A model generated the notes under the pieces. The model searched no databases and was not told where the DNA came from. It saw only the letters and a program-made list of their open reading frames with translations. From Anaerolineales bacterium (GTDB lineage Bacteria; Chloroflexota; Anaerolineae; Anaerolineales; Villigracilaceae): 45,664 nt of DNA. A program made the translations under genes and the position numbers. Below, piece after piece: positions 16,309 through 27,219 of the stretch; positions within the stretch are counted from its first letter, which is position 1; every line of letters starts with the position of its first letter. Where the stretch lies: NCBI GenBank assembly GCA_025056175.1, contig JANWWK010000011.1, forward strand, positions 1 through 45,664, read 5' to 3'.

Positions 16309-16520
16309 AAAACAGGCTCAAGGTCTTGCGCGCCGAACGCGATTGGTCGCAGGCTGACCTGGCCGAGATGTTGGATGTCTCGCGCCAGACGATTAATGCC
16401 ATTGAGACCGGGAAATACGACCCCAGCCTGCCCCTGGCCTTCAAAATTGCCCGCCTGTTTCATCTCTCCATCGAGGAAGTTTTCTTTCCAGACAAGGATG
16501 AACCTCCCCATGAACGATAA
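16305..16520 (+). CDS. Short XRE-family transcriptional regulator
   Basis: A 71-residue protein that is essentially one helix-turn-helix: RLKVLRAERDWSQADLAEML, then DVSRQTINAIETGKYDPSLP, then FKIARLFHLSIEEVF. It has no ligand domain, so any signal may come from the membrane protein it overlaps. It likely binds the palindrome at 15869-15884 and autoregulates (inference). The next gene begins inside its last codons. Confidence 0.88.
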   Translation: MKNRLKVLRAERDWSQADLAEMLDVSRQTINAIETGKYDPSLPLAFKIARLFHLSIEEVFFPDKDEPPHER

Positions 16521-17967
16521 ACCGTTTGCGCTGCTGATACTGATTTCCCTGTTCCTTTCAGCCTGCGCCCCGCAAAGTTCACCCGCCGCGCCCCGGCCTT
16601 CGATTCCGCTCGAAACATGCGCCCTGGTCTCGCCGCGCGGCGCGCAGACCGATGCCCGCTGCGGCACGCTGACCGTCCCCGAAGACCGCGCCAACCCTGG
16701 CGGGCGGCAAATTGCCCTGAACATCGCCGTCATCCCGGCTATCAAGCGCAACCCGGCCCCCGACCCGCTCTTCCTGCTCGCGGGCGGGCCGGGCCAATCG
16801 GCCATCGAGTCTTTCCCATCCATGTTGCCGCTCCTGTACGACATCCACGAAAGCCGCGACATCGTCCTGGTCGACCAGCGCGGCACGGGCAAGTCCAATC
16901 CCCTGCGCTGCCTCGACCTGGAAGACCAGACCCTGACCGATGAGCAGGCTCTGGAGCAGTTGAAAACCTGTCCCCAGCGGCTGGATGCCGACCCGCGCTT
17001 TTACACCACCGAAATCGCCATGACCGACCTGGACGAAGTCCGCGCCGCGCTTGGCTACGACAAAATTAACCTGTACGGCGCGTCTTACGGCACGCGCGCC
17101 GCGCTCACTTACCTGCGGATGTTCCCGCAGCGGGTACGCACCGTCACGCTCGATGCCGTCGTAGAAGCGGACTTTGTGATGTTCCTGGATGCCGCCGCCG
17201 ACGGACAGGCCGCGCTCGATGCCTTCTTCGCCCGCTGTCAGTCCGACCCGGATTGCAGCGAGGCTTTCCCCAACCTGGAAAAGGAGTTTGCCGAAGTGCT
17301 GGCGCGGCTCGAACAGTCTCCAGCAGACATCACCATCCCGCACCCGCTCACCAATCGTCCGCTCAACCTGACGGTGACGCCGCGCCTGGTGACGAACATG
17401 GTCTTCAACACCCTCTACATCCCCGACCTGACCGCCACCCTGCCGGTTGCCATTCATGCCGCCTACACGGACGCGAATTACATCCCGCTGATTTCATCAG
17501 CGTTCATGGTCGCCGACGCCGGATTGTATGATGGCATGTTTTACGCCGTGACCTGTACCGAAGACGCCCCGCTGATTGACCCTGCCGAATCGGCCCGCCG
17601 CAGCGCGGGGAGCGTGTTCAGCGACCGGACAATCGACTTCGCCGCCGTGTGCGCCGAATGGCCGAAGGGCCAGGTTTCCCCCTCCTTCCGCGCTCTGGTG
17701 CGTTCAGATGTCCCCGTCCTGATTCTTTCCGGTGAAGCAGACCCCATCACTCCACCGTATCATGCCGAGCGAGCGGCGGAGGGTCTCAGCAACCATCTGC
17801 ACATTATCTTTCCTGGCATGGGACACGGCAATCTCTCCAGCCGCTGCGTTGCCAATATCCTGCGTGATTTCCTCCAGGCCGGTTCGCTGGACGGGCTGAA
17901 TACCGCCTGCGTTGCCGGAATCCAGCCGCCGCCGTTTTTCGTTGATTTCAGCGGGCCACAGCCCTAA
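16510..17967 (+). CDS. S33-family alpha/beta hydrolase lipoprotein (tripeptidyl/prolyl aminopeptidase-like)
   Basis: A 485-residue exported hydrolase. The start at 16510 gives MNDKPFALLILISLFLSAC, a signal peptide with lipobox (Cys19); an ATG at 16498 would add four residues. It overlaps the XRE gene by 11 nt. Motifs in order: LFLLAGGPGQSA (oxyanion region), DIVLVDQRGTGKSNP, nucleophile YGASYG (S192), acid in SGEADPITPP (D411) and GMGHGN (H439). The C-terminal part matches the TAP-like domain of actinobacterial tripeptidyl aminopeptidases. It would release short peptides or Pro-containing residues outside the cytoplasm. Substrate not determined. Confidence 0.87.
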   Translation: MNDKPFALLILISLFLSACAPQSSPAAPRPSIPLETCALVSPRGAQTDARCGTLTVPEDRANPGGRQIALNIAVIPAIKRNPAPDPLFLLAGGPGQSAIESFPSMLPLLYDIHESRDIVLVDQRGTGKSNPLRCLDLEDQTLTDEQALEQLKTCPQRLDADPRFYTTEIAMTDLDEVRAALGYDKINLYGASYGTRAALTYLRMFPQRVRTVTLDAVVEADFVMFLDAAADGQAALDAFFARCQSDPDCSEAFPNLEKEFAEVLARLEQSPADITIPHPLTNRPLNLTVTPRLVTNMVFNTLYIPDLTATLPVAIHAAYTDANYIPLISSAFMVADAGLYDGMFYAVTCTEDAPLIDPAESARRSAGSVFSDRTIDFAAVCAEWPKGQVSPSFRALVRSDVPVLILSGEADPITPPYHAERAAEGLSNHLHIIFPGMGHGNLSSRCVANILRDFLQAGSLDGLNTACVAGIQPPPFFVDFSGPQP

Positions 17968-17976
17968 TTCACGGAC

Positions 17977-18022
17977 TCAAACGTCTCTCGACGTTTGAAA
18001 ACCGAAAATCGGGAGATTTTCG
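17977..18022. repeat. Two tandem perfect hairpins between the S33 and natA genes
   Basis: TCAAACGT-CTCTCG-ACGTTTGA (17977-17998) and CGAAAATC-GGGA-GATTTTCG (18003-18022) are adjacent 8-bp perfect stem-loops filling most of the 73-bp gap. Neither is followed by a long T-run, so they look like mRNA-processing or REP-type hairpins more than terminators. Confidence 0.65.
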
Positions 18023-18040
18023 ACTCCAAAAGGTAAATCT

Positions 18041-18775
18041 ATGATTGTCGTTCAATCCCTCTCCAAATCCTTCGGCAAAGTCAAGGCCGTGCAAAACGTC
18101 TCGTTTTCCGCGCCAGATGGACAGATTACCGGACTGCTTGGTCCCAACGGTGCCGGGAAAAGCACTACCCTGCGCATGCTCTACACCCTGCTCAAGCCCG
18201 ATAGCGGTACGGCGCAGGTAGATGGCTTCGACATCACCCGCCAACCGCTCGAAGTGCAGCGACGAATCGGCGTGCTGGCCGACGCGCGTGGCCTGTACCC
18301 GCGCCTGACCAGCCGCGAGAACATCCGCTACTATGGCCGCCTGCACGGCCTGGGCGGAGAACCGCTTGAACGACAAATTGACGACCTGCTGGCAATGCTC
18401 GATATGCAGGAAATTGCCGACCGCCCGACCGAGGGCTTCTCAACCGGCGAAAAACTCAAGGTGGCGATAGCCCGCGCCCTGGTGCATAACCCGCAGAACG
18501 TCCTGCTCGATGAACCGACCAACGGCCTGGACGTGATGAGCACCCGCGCCATGCGCCAGTTCATTCAGCGGCTGCGCGAACAAGGCAAGTGCGTTCTGTT
18601 CACCAGTCACATCATGCAGGAAGTGGCCGCGCTGTGCGACCAGATAATTATCATTTCACACGGCCAGGTAACGGCCAGCGGCGCCCCCGACGACCTGCGC
18701 CGCCAGACCGGGCAGGAGAACCTGGAAGACGCCTTCGTGGCTGCCATTGGCTCGGCGGAAGGATTGGAACGATGA
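18041..18775 (+). CDS. natA: ABC exporter ATPase, NatA-like
   Basis: A 244-residue ATPase. Walker A is GPNGAGKST (residues 34-42); Walker B is NVLLDEPTNGLD; the switch His is in FTSHIM. The signature reads FSTGEKLKVAIARAL, with STG in place of SGG, as in NatA of the Na+ exporter NatAB. It energises export by the ABC-2 permease whose ATG overlaps its stop (ATGA). Na+ export is the best-known function; drug or peptide export is possible in this subfamily. Confidence 0.88.
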   Translation: MIVVQSLSKSFGKVKAVQNVSFSAPDGQITGLLGPNGAGKSTTLRMLYTLLKPDSGTAQVDGFDITRQPLEVQRRIGVLADARGLYPRLTSRENIRYYGRLHGLGGEPLERQIDDLLAMLDMQEIADRPTEGFSTGEKLKVAIARALVHNPQNVLLDEPTNGLDVMSTRAMRQFIQRLREQGKCVLFTSHIMQEVAALCDQIIIISHGQVTASGAPDDLRRQTGQENLEDAFVAAIGSAEGLER

Positions 18776-19947
18776 ACCGCATTTGGGTAATTTTCCACAA
18801 AGAAATGCTCGACAACCTGCGCGATTACCGCAGTTGGACGACCGGCGTCTTTTGGGCTTTGTTTGGCCCCCTGATTATGGGCGCGGTGATTATGATGGTC
18901 GGCAGCACCTTCCGCGAGAGCGCCAGAGAATCGCTGCGCCTGCCCGTGTTGGGCGCGGAAAATGCTCCCAGCCTGGTGGCTTTCCTCCGACAGCAGGATG
19001 TCATCATCGAAACTGCGCCCGCCGACCCCGAAGCGGCGGTGCGGGCTGGTGAAATCAACGTCGTTCTGGTCATTCCGCCCGAATACGGCGAAGATTTCGC
19101 CGCCGGGAAATCGGCTCGGGTGCGGCTGGTCTTCGATAGCACCCGCCAGTCGGCGCTGGGCGACATCCGTCAGGCAAGCCGTCTGCTCGAATCGTATAGC
19201 GAGTATCTTGGGATGCTGCGTCTCACGCTGCGCGGCGTCAGCCCGGAAGTGATGCGGGCGGTGCAGGTCGAAGAGCGCGATACGGCCACCCCGCAGAGCC
19301 AGGCCCTGGTTTTCCTCTCGATGCTGCCGTATTTCATCATCTTTGCCATTTTCAACGGCGCGGCGCCGGTCATTACGGATGCCACCGCCGGCGAACGCGA
19401 GCGCGGCTCGCTGGAACCGCTGCTCATCAACCCCCTGCCGCGCGGCTGGTTCGCAGTGGGCAAAATGCTCGCGGCCATCCCCTTTGCGGCCCTCAACCTG
19501 GTGATTACCCTGGCTGGTTTCGCCGCGATTTTCAACCTGCTGCCAGTGGAGGAACTGCTGGGCATGCAAATCCAGATGGACGCAGGCGCGCTGACGGCCA
19601 TCTTCCTGGTGTGCCTGCCGATTGTCTTGCTGGCCTGCGCCATCCAGACCCTGATTGCCTCTTTCACAAAAACCACCAAAGAAGCCGGGACTTACCTGCC
19701 CTTCGTCGGCCTGATTCCGGCCTTACCGGGCATTGCCCTGGCCTTCCTGCCGGTCAAGCCGGAGTTGTGGACGATGCTCATCCCCACCTTCGGCCAGCAG
19801 ATTCTCATCAACCAGTTCCTGCGCTCCGAGCCAATCCTGATGAACAACATCCTCATCTCGGCCCTGGTCACGCTGGCGGTTTCGGTGGTCATCACCTGGG
19901 GGGCGATTAAATTCTACGAAAACGAGCGCATTATTCTGGGGAGATGA
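18772..19947 (+). CDS. natB: ABC-2 permease, NatB-like
   Basis: A 391-residue permease. The start at 18772 (MNRIWVIFHKEMLDNLRDYR) is fixed by the ATGA overlap with natA; the frame is open further upstream within natA. One N-terminal membrane segment (~22-42) is followed by a large extracytoplasmic domain (~45-170, PVLGAENAPSLVAFLRQQD), then about five helices from ~175, including the conserved DATAGERERGSLEPLLINPL. This is the NatB/ABC-2 arrangement. Together with NatA it forms an exporter under the XRE-controlled promoter or a local one. Confidence 0.87.
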   Translation: MNRIWVIFHKEMLDNLRDYRSWTTGVFWALFGPLIMGAVIMMVGSTFRESARESLRLPVLGAENAPSLVAFLRQQDVIIETAPADPEAAVRAGEINVVLVIPPEYGEDFAAGKSARVRLVFDSTRQSALGDIRQASRLLESYSEYLGMLRLTLRGVSPEVMRAVQVEERDTATPQSQALVFLSMLPYFIIFAIFNGAAPVITDATAGERERGSLEPLLINPLPRGWFAVGKMLAAIPFAALNLVITLAGFAAIFNLLPVEELLGMQIQMDAGALTAIFLVCLPIVLLACAIQTLIASFTKTTKEAGTYLPFVGLIPALPGIALAFLPVKPELWTMLIPTFGQQILINQFLRSEPILMNNILISALVTLAVSVVITWGAIKFYENERIILGR

Positions 19948-19970
19948 AGACACCCCCACACCCCCGTATC

Positions 19971-20003
19971 AAACAAGGCCCGCTCCGGCGGGCCGATTTG
20001 TTT
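19971..20003 (+). terminator. Terminator of the natAB unit
   Basis: Stem GGCCCGC-TCCG-GCGGGCC (19977-19994), flanked by AAACAA and TTTGTTT that extend the pairing and supply T residues. It lies 24 nt after the natB stop. Confidence 0.75.
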
Positions 20004-20052
20004 ACTCTCTGCACAATTTCCCGTTTTTACGGTCGTTTCCACAAAACTGTTG

Positions 20053-20067
20053 TACAATTTTCCCTTA
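20053..20067 (+). promoter_or_regulatory. glgA -10 element implying a leaderless mRNA
   Basis: TACAAT at 20053-20058 ends 8 nt before the glgA ATG (20067). There is no Shine-Dalgarno site in the 18 nt before the ATG. A transcript starting ~7 nt after the -10 would begin at or next to the start codon. The -35 is weak (no TTGACA match at 17 bp). Confidence 0.5.
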
Positions 20068-21491
20068 TGAAACCACTACGCATTCTCTTCCTGGCCTCGG
20101 AAGCCGACCCCTTTGTCAAGGTTGGCGGGCTGGGCGATGTGGCGGGGTCGCTGCCGTATGCGTTGCAATCGCTGGGGCAAGACCTCGATGTGCGCCTGGT
20201 CATCCCCTTTCATCCCACTATCCGCGCCGAAGGGCTGACCCTGGTGCGTGAAACGGTCTTCACCATTCCCCACTATGGCCGCGAAGTGCCGGCGCAAGTG
20301 TTTTGCACCGATGTCAAGGGGCTGCCGGTATATCTGATTTCCGGCGCACCGGTGACAGGTTCGCTCAAAGTGTATGACCCGAATCCCAAAGCCGATGGAG
20401 AAAAATACGTCTTTTTCTCAATGGCCGCACTGGAAATGGCACGCCGGCTCGATTGGCGGCCCGACATCGTTCATGCCAACGATTGGCACACCGCCCCAGC
20501 CGTCTACGGCGTCCGTCTGATGCAGGAGGACCCGTTTTGGAAGGGCGTCAAGACCGTGTTTTCGGTGCATAACCTGGGTTACATGGGCGCCGAAGCCGAA
20601 AGCGCGCTTCTGGCCTACGGTTTGCCGCCGATTGAAGAGCCACTTTTGCCAGAATGGGCGCGTCGTCAACCAATGGGACAGGCGCTGTGGGCGGCAGATA
20701 CCATCGTGGCCGTTTCTCCCTCCTACGCCGAAGAAATTCAAACGCCCGAATACGGCTACGGATTGGAAACCTACCTGCAAGCGCACCGCGAGAAAATCAC
20801 CGGCATCGTCAACGGCATCGATTACGCCCTGTGGAACCCAACGAAAGACAGCGCTCTGGAAGCCAATTTCGATTCAACCCGGCTGGAAGAGCGCGCCCGC
20901 AACAAGTCCAACCTGCAAGCCCAATTTGGCCTGACCGAACTGCCCGAAGCCCCGCTGCTGGCAATGGTCACGCGCTTCGATTTCCAAAAAGGGGTAGATA
21001 TTGCCCTCAACGCGCTGCGCATGGTCACTGCCCAACCCTGGCAGGCCATCCTGCTCGGCACAGGCAACGCCGCACTCGAAGAAGCCGCCCGCCTGCTCGA
21101 AGCGCACTTCCCCAACCGCGTGGCCGCCGTCATTCGTTTCGATGCCCGTCTTTCACGCCAGATTTATGGCGGCGCCGACATTCTGCTCATGCCTTCGCGC
21201 TACGAACCGTGCGGCCTGGCGCAAATGATTGCCATGCGCTACGGCGCCATCCCGCTGGCGCGCGCCACTGGCGGGTTGCGTGATACGATTGCCGATGGAC
21301 GCACCGGTTTCCTTTTCACCGAACCCTCACCTTCTGTCATGGCTGCCTCCATCCGCCGCGCTGTTCGCGCCTACCGCAACCGTGAAACCTGGCAAGCCAT
21401 GCAGCGCGCCGCGATGGCCGAAGATTTTTCCTGGGAAAAATCGGCCCGGCAATATGTGGATTTGTACCGCACGCTTCAGCGTGATGCGTAG
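20067..21491 (+). CDS. glgA: Glycogen synthase (GT5)
   Basis: A 474-residue enzyme that adds glucose from ADP-glucose (or UDP-glucose) to alpha-1,4-glucan. The start at 20067 (MKPLRILFLASEADPFVK) is chosen over 41 further upstream codons because it gives the standard GT5 beginning. KVGGLGDV (residues 18-25) is the ADP-glucose loop; DIVHANDWHTAP, VFSVHNLGYMG, IVNGIDYALWNP, VTRFDFQKGVD and PSRYEPCGLAQMIAMRYG are all family signatures, the last with the catalytic-domain Glu. It is followed 35 bp later by malQ. Confidence 0.95.
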   Translation: MKPLRILFLASEADPFVKVGGLGDVAGSLPYALQSLGQDLDVRLVIPFHPTIRAEGLTLVRETVFTIPHYGREVPAQVFCTDVKGLPVYLISGAPVTGSLKVYDPNPKADGEKYVFFSMAALEMARRLDWRPDIVHANDWHTAPAVYGVRLMQEDPFWKGVKTVFSVHNLGYMGAEAESALLAYGLPPIEEPLLPEWARRQPMGQALWAADTIVAVSPSYAEEIQTPEYGYGLETYLQAHREKITGIVNGIDYALWNPTKDSALEANFDSTRLEERARNKSNLQAQFGLTELPEAPLLAMVTRFDFQKGVDIALNALRMVTAQPWQAILLGTGNAALEEAARLLEAHFPNRVAAVIRFDARLSRQIYGGADILLMPSRYEPCGLAQMIAMRYGAIPLARATGGLRDTIADGRTGFLFTEPSPSVMAASIRRAVRAYRNRETWQAMQRAAMAEDFSWEKSARQYVDLYRTLQRDA

Positions 21492-21526
21492 CCAGGCCGC
21501 TAAAATCTTCCTACCGATGAGGTACT

Positions 21527-23011
21527 ATGACCTTCAAACGCTCCTCCGGCATTCTTCTACATCCCACCAGTTTCCCCGGTCCTTACGGCATTGGCGACCT
21601 TGGCCCTGCCGCTTACCGCTTCATTGACTATCTGGTGGAAACCGGATGTAAACTGTGGCAGGTGCTGCCGCTCGGTCCGACCGGCTACGGTGACTCTCCC
21701 TATCAATGTTTTTCGGCCTTTGCAGGCAACCCTTACCTGGTCAGCCCCGATTTTCTCAAGAACGATGGCTTGCTGACCGAAGAAGATTTCGCTGGTATGC
21801 CCACCTGGCCCGAAAACCGCGTAGATTTCGGACTGGTCTTCCAGTGGAAACCATCCCTGCTCGATAGCGCCTACCGACGCTTCGAGTCCATCCCCGATAC
21901 GCCGTTGCGTGAAGAGTTCGAGGCCTTTTGCGCCCAAAACGCCTCCTGGCTGGACGATTTCGCCCTGTTCATGGCGCTCAAAGATGCGCATGGCGGCGTT
22001 GCCTGGAACGAATGGCCGGTGCCTTTGCGTCGCCGCGACCCTCAGGCGCTTGCTCAGGCCCGCGAACAACATGCTGACGCCATTCGCCGGCAGCAATTCC
22101 GACAATTCCTGTTCTTCCGGCAGTGGAACGCGCTGCGGAGTTACGTGCACAGCAAGGGCATTCAAATCATCGGCGATATTCCTATCTTCGTAGCGATGGA
22201 TTCTGCCGATGCGTGGGCCAACCCCGAGCTGTTCTACCTGGACGAAAACGGCAAACCCACTGTCGTGGCGGGCGTCCCGCCAGATTACTTCTCCCCCACC
22301 GGCCAATTGTGGGGAAACCCCCTCTATCGCTGGGATGTCCATAAACAAAACGGCTACCAGTGGTGGATTGAACGCATCCGCGCCATTTTGAGCCTGGTAG
22401 ACATTGTCCGCATTGACCATTTTCGTGGATTTGCTGGCTACTGGGAAATTCCTGGCAATGCTCCCACCGCCGAAACCGGACGCTGGGTGCCAGGGCCGGG
22501 CATTGAACTGTTTCAGGCCATCCGAAACGCGCTTGGCGACCTGCCCATCATTGCCGAAGATTTGGGAGAAATCACGCCGGATGTCATCGAACTGCGCGAT
22601 ACGCTTGGCCTGCCAGGCATGAAAATCTACCAGTTTGGCTTTTCTGGGCCGGAGAACCCCTTCTTGCCGCATCACTACCCGCGCAACTGCGTGGTCTATA
22701 CCGGCACGCATGATAACGATACCGCCTGGGGCTGGTATCGTACCGCGCCGCAGCATGAAATTGACTTTGCCCGCCGCTACCTCAACATCAGCGGAAACGA
22801 TTTTGCCTGGGACCTGATTCGCTCGGCCTGGGCTTCGGTGGCCGTGTTTGCGCTCGCCCCCTTGCAGGATTTTCTGAACCTGGGCAGTGAAGCACGCATG
22901 AACTTCCCTGGCAAAGTGGGCGGTTACTGGTCCTGGCGCATGCCGCCCGATTGCCTGACCGACGACCTGAAAGGGCGCATCCGAGAGTTGAATTACCTGT
23001 ATCAGCGTTAA
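21527..23011 (+). CDS. malQ: 4-alpha-glucanotransferase (amylomaltase, GH77)
   Basis: A 494-residue enzyme that transfers alpha-1,4-glucan segments between chains. The N-terminus RSSGILLHPTSFPGPYGIGD is typical. The catalytic nucleophile is D297 in VRIDHFRGF, the acid/base E344 in IIAEDLGE, and the third carboxylate D396 in GTHDND. It lies directly after glgA and probably helps recycle maltodextrins made during glycogen turnover. GAGG lies 4-5 nt before the ATG. Confidence 0.95.
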   Translation: MTFKRSSGILLHPTSFPGPYGIGDLGPAAYRFIDYLVETGCKLWQVLPLGPTGYGDSPYQCFSAFAGNPYLVSPDFLKNDGLLTEEDFAGMPTWPENRVDFGLVFQWKPSLLDSAYRRFESIPDTPLREEFEAFCAQNASWLDDFALFMALKDAHGGVAWNEWPVPLRRRDPQALAQAREQHADAIRRQQFRQFLFFRQWNALRSYVHSKGIQIIGDIPIFVAMDSADAWANPELFYLDENGKPTVVAGVPPDYFSPTGQLWGNPLYRWDVHKQNGYQWWIERIRAILSLVDIVRIDHFRGFAGYWEIPGNAPTAETGRWVPGPGIELFQAIRNALGDLPIIAEDLGEITPDVIELRDTLGLPGMKIYQFGFSGPENPFLPHHYPRNCVVYTGTHDNDTAWGWYRTAPQHEIDFARRYLNISGNDFAWDLIRSAWASVAVFALAPLQDFLNLGSEARMNFPGKVGGYWSWRMPPDCLTDDLKGRIRELNYLYQR

Positions 23012-23015
23012 AACC

Positions 23016-23048
23016 AGCACTTCCGAAGGTATCTTCTTCGGGAGTGCT
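23016..23048 (+). terminator. Terminator of glgA-malQ
   Basis: A 13-bp stem (23016-23028 with 23036-23048, one G-U pair, 7-nt loop) starts 5 nt after the malQ stop. The following T-run is weak (TGCTTC), so termination may be partial. Confidence 0.65.
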
Positions 23049-23144
23049 TGCTTCAGCGCAGCGTCTCTATCCTGTCTGCCACCGCTATCGTGCAACGTAT
23101 CCAGGAAATCATTGTGAAACCTGCACAATGCGTAAGGAGGGCCT

Positions 23145-24041
23145 ATGAAATCTGTTAATCCGTTACTGGCGCTTGCCTGGCTGGCGGTGTTGCTGGCTTC
23201 TTTGCCCAAAATCGTTCTTCAAGAAGCGTTCCGTATTCCGCTTTCTGCCGATTTACAGGCCGGTATGACTCTTACGCTTGCTGTGTTGTGCCTGGCGTTG
23301 ACCTTTGTCTGGCGCGCTGTGCGTCCGTTACGCCTGTTTCTGGGTCTGATGGCTGTCTTGACCCTGACCGAGTGGCTGGTGTATGCGCGTTTGGGCAGGT
23401 TGCCCGTGTATGCGGTCTGGCTGGAGCATTCCTCGTTTTCGGTCTCGCTGCTGGCTCAGCAATCGTTGCGCTTGATGGTAACGCTGGTCATTATCGGGAT
23501 TTTGTTTTTGGTCAAGAAGCGTGCTTCGGCTTTCTTTCTGGCGAAAGGCGAGCTTTCCGCGCCTGTGGAGCCGGTGCGCTGGTTGGGAGCAGGCCCCGGC
23601 GAGCGATGGAACCGCTTTGGACGCAACTTTACGTTCTACATCAGTTTGGGAACGCTGGTTTTTCTGGTGTTAGCCGGACGGCCTGCGCTTGAAACGGCGG
23701 TGCAGGCCATGGTGTTGCTGCCGGCGGTTTTACTGGCCGCTGCCTTGAATGCCTTCAACGAGGAGATGACCTACAAGGCGTCTTTTCTGTCTGTCTTAGA
23801 AGAACCGGCGGGCAAACAACAGGCGCTTTGGTTAATGGCGGCATTTTTTGGGCTGGGACATTATTACGGTGTGCCGTATGGGGTTATTGGCGTGTTGATG
23901 GCCGGCTTTTTGGGCTGGCTGTTGGGCAAATCTATGCTTGAAACGCGCGGCCTGTTTTGGGCCTGGTTCATTCACTTCTGGCAGGATGTGCTGATTTTTT
24001 CGTTTATGGCGATGGGGTCTATTCGGCCTGGCGGGTCGTAA
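23145..24041 (+). CDS. CPBP-family (Abi/Rce1-like) intramembrane metalloprotease-like protein
   Basis: A 298-residue membrane protein with about eight hydrophobic segments. AAGGAGG stands 4 nt before the ATG. CPBP motifs are visible: EEMTYK (E206, E207; the usual last residue is Arg, here Lys211), FFGLGH, and a third His in WFIHFWQD. Members of this family cut prenylated or other membrane proteins, or mature bacteriocins. No bacteriocin gene is seen nearby. Substrate unknown. Confidence 0.82.
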   Translation: MKSVNPLLALAWLAVLLASLPKIVLQEAFRIPLSADLQAGMTLTLAVLCLALTFVWRAVRPLRLFLGLMAVLTLTEWLVYARLGRLPVYAVWLEHSSFSVSLLAQQSLRLMVTLVIIGILFLVKKRASAFFLAKGELSAPVEPVRWLGAGPGERWNRFGRNFTFYISLGTLVFLVLAGRPALETAVQAMVLLPAVLLAAALNAFNEEMTYKASFLSVLEEPAGKQQALWLMAAFFGLGHYYGVPYGVIGVLMAGFLGWLLGKSMLETRGLFWAWFIHFWQDVLIFSFMAMGSIRPGGS

Positions 24042-24046
24042 TTTGA

Positions 24047-24088
24047 AAAATTGACTGCCGCTCATCAGGCAGACAGGCGGCAGCCAAT
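24047..24088 (-). terminator. Terminator of acnA, in the convergent gap
   Basis: CTGCCGC/GCGGCAG stem (24055-24061 and 24077-24083, 15-nt loop) extended by ATTG/CAAT, followed on the minus strand by TCAATTTTTC. It separates acnA from the convergent CPBP gene. Confidence 0.7.
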
Positions 24089-24095
24089 GTGGGGA

Positions 24096-26804
<2,709 letters not shown>

Positions 26805-26995
26805 ACCATCTCCTTTGGCTATCAATTGTGGCGTTGTGCCTGTCGGTCTGCCTATCTCAACGTAAGTGAGGAAGAAAACCAACAAAACACCTTTGGCGCT
26901 TCGTGAATGGACGGAATACATCCTCCTTTCACAAAGAATCCAAAGGTGCGCCTTTGTTATCCTTTGCAGGGGAACTTGTTTAATGTGATTTTACC

Positions 26996-27031
26996 AAAAA
27001 ACCGGTTCTCCAGGGTTGACCGTGAACCCGG
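26996..27031 (-). terminator. Candidate terminator of the secA-add unit
   Basis: On the minus strand an imperfect stem CCGGGTTC/GAACCGG (one bulge, 15-nt loop) is followed by six T. It lies ~190 nt after the add stop. Confidence 0.5.
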
Positions 27032-27111
27032 CTCTTTGTTGACGGATATGCTGCTCCTCTTCCACATGCGTAAACCATGCGTGGCCGTGGGCGCTTTTCT
27101 GGGGGAGTGGG

Positions 27112-27216
27112 TCAGGGTAAGGGTAAAGTAATGCCATTGAGCGTGAAATAAGTTTTCACCTGGTCGAGCGCCGCGTAGAGTTCCTAAGCGTTACCGGTGG
27201 CGTACTGCCTGCCTTT
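27112..27216 (-). pseudogene. Possible decayed coding remnant
   Basis: In one minus-strand frame just after add, the conceptual peptide GRQYATGNA, a TAG stop, then ELYAALDQVKTYFTLNGITL and a final stop reads like natural protein rather than random sequence. There is no start codon or ribosome site. It may be the tail of a lost gene; the length is too short to be sure. Confidence 0.2.
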
Positions 27217-27219
27217 TGC

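Larger units (their letters stand above)
26805..27219. other. 415-bp intergenic region between add and acnA
   Basis: No complete gene is visible. It contains the acnA leader, a 9-bp dyad CACCTTTGG/CCAAAGGTG (26888-26896 and 26940-26948), a small hairpin CAAAGG-TGCG-CCTTTG (26941-26956), a candidate terminator for the upstream unit (26996-27031), and a possible coding remnant at 27112-27216. I could not place a convincing acnA promoter. Confidence 0.5.

Noticed and set aside
21557-23209. A 550-codon minus-strand frame opposite malQ
   Set aside because: malQ has all catalytic residues in the plus frame; the antisense frame has none and no ribosome site.
26805-26921. 39 in-frame codons upstream of acnA with AGGAGG directly before their ATG
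   Set aside because: The spacing is zero, the residues are not aconitase-like, and the ATG at 26804 has a well-placed AGGAG and the normal AcnA beginning.
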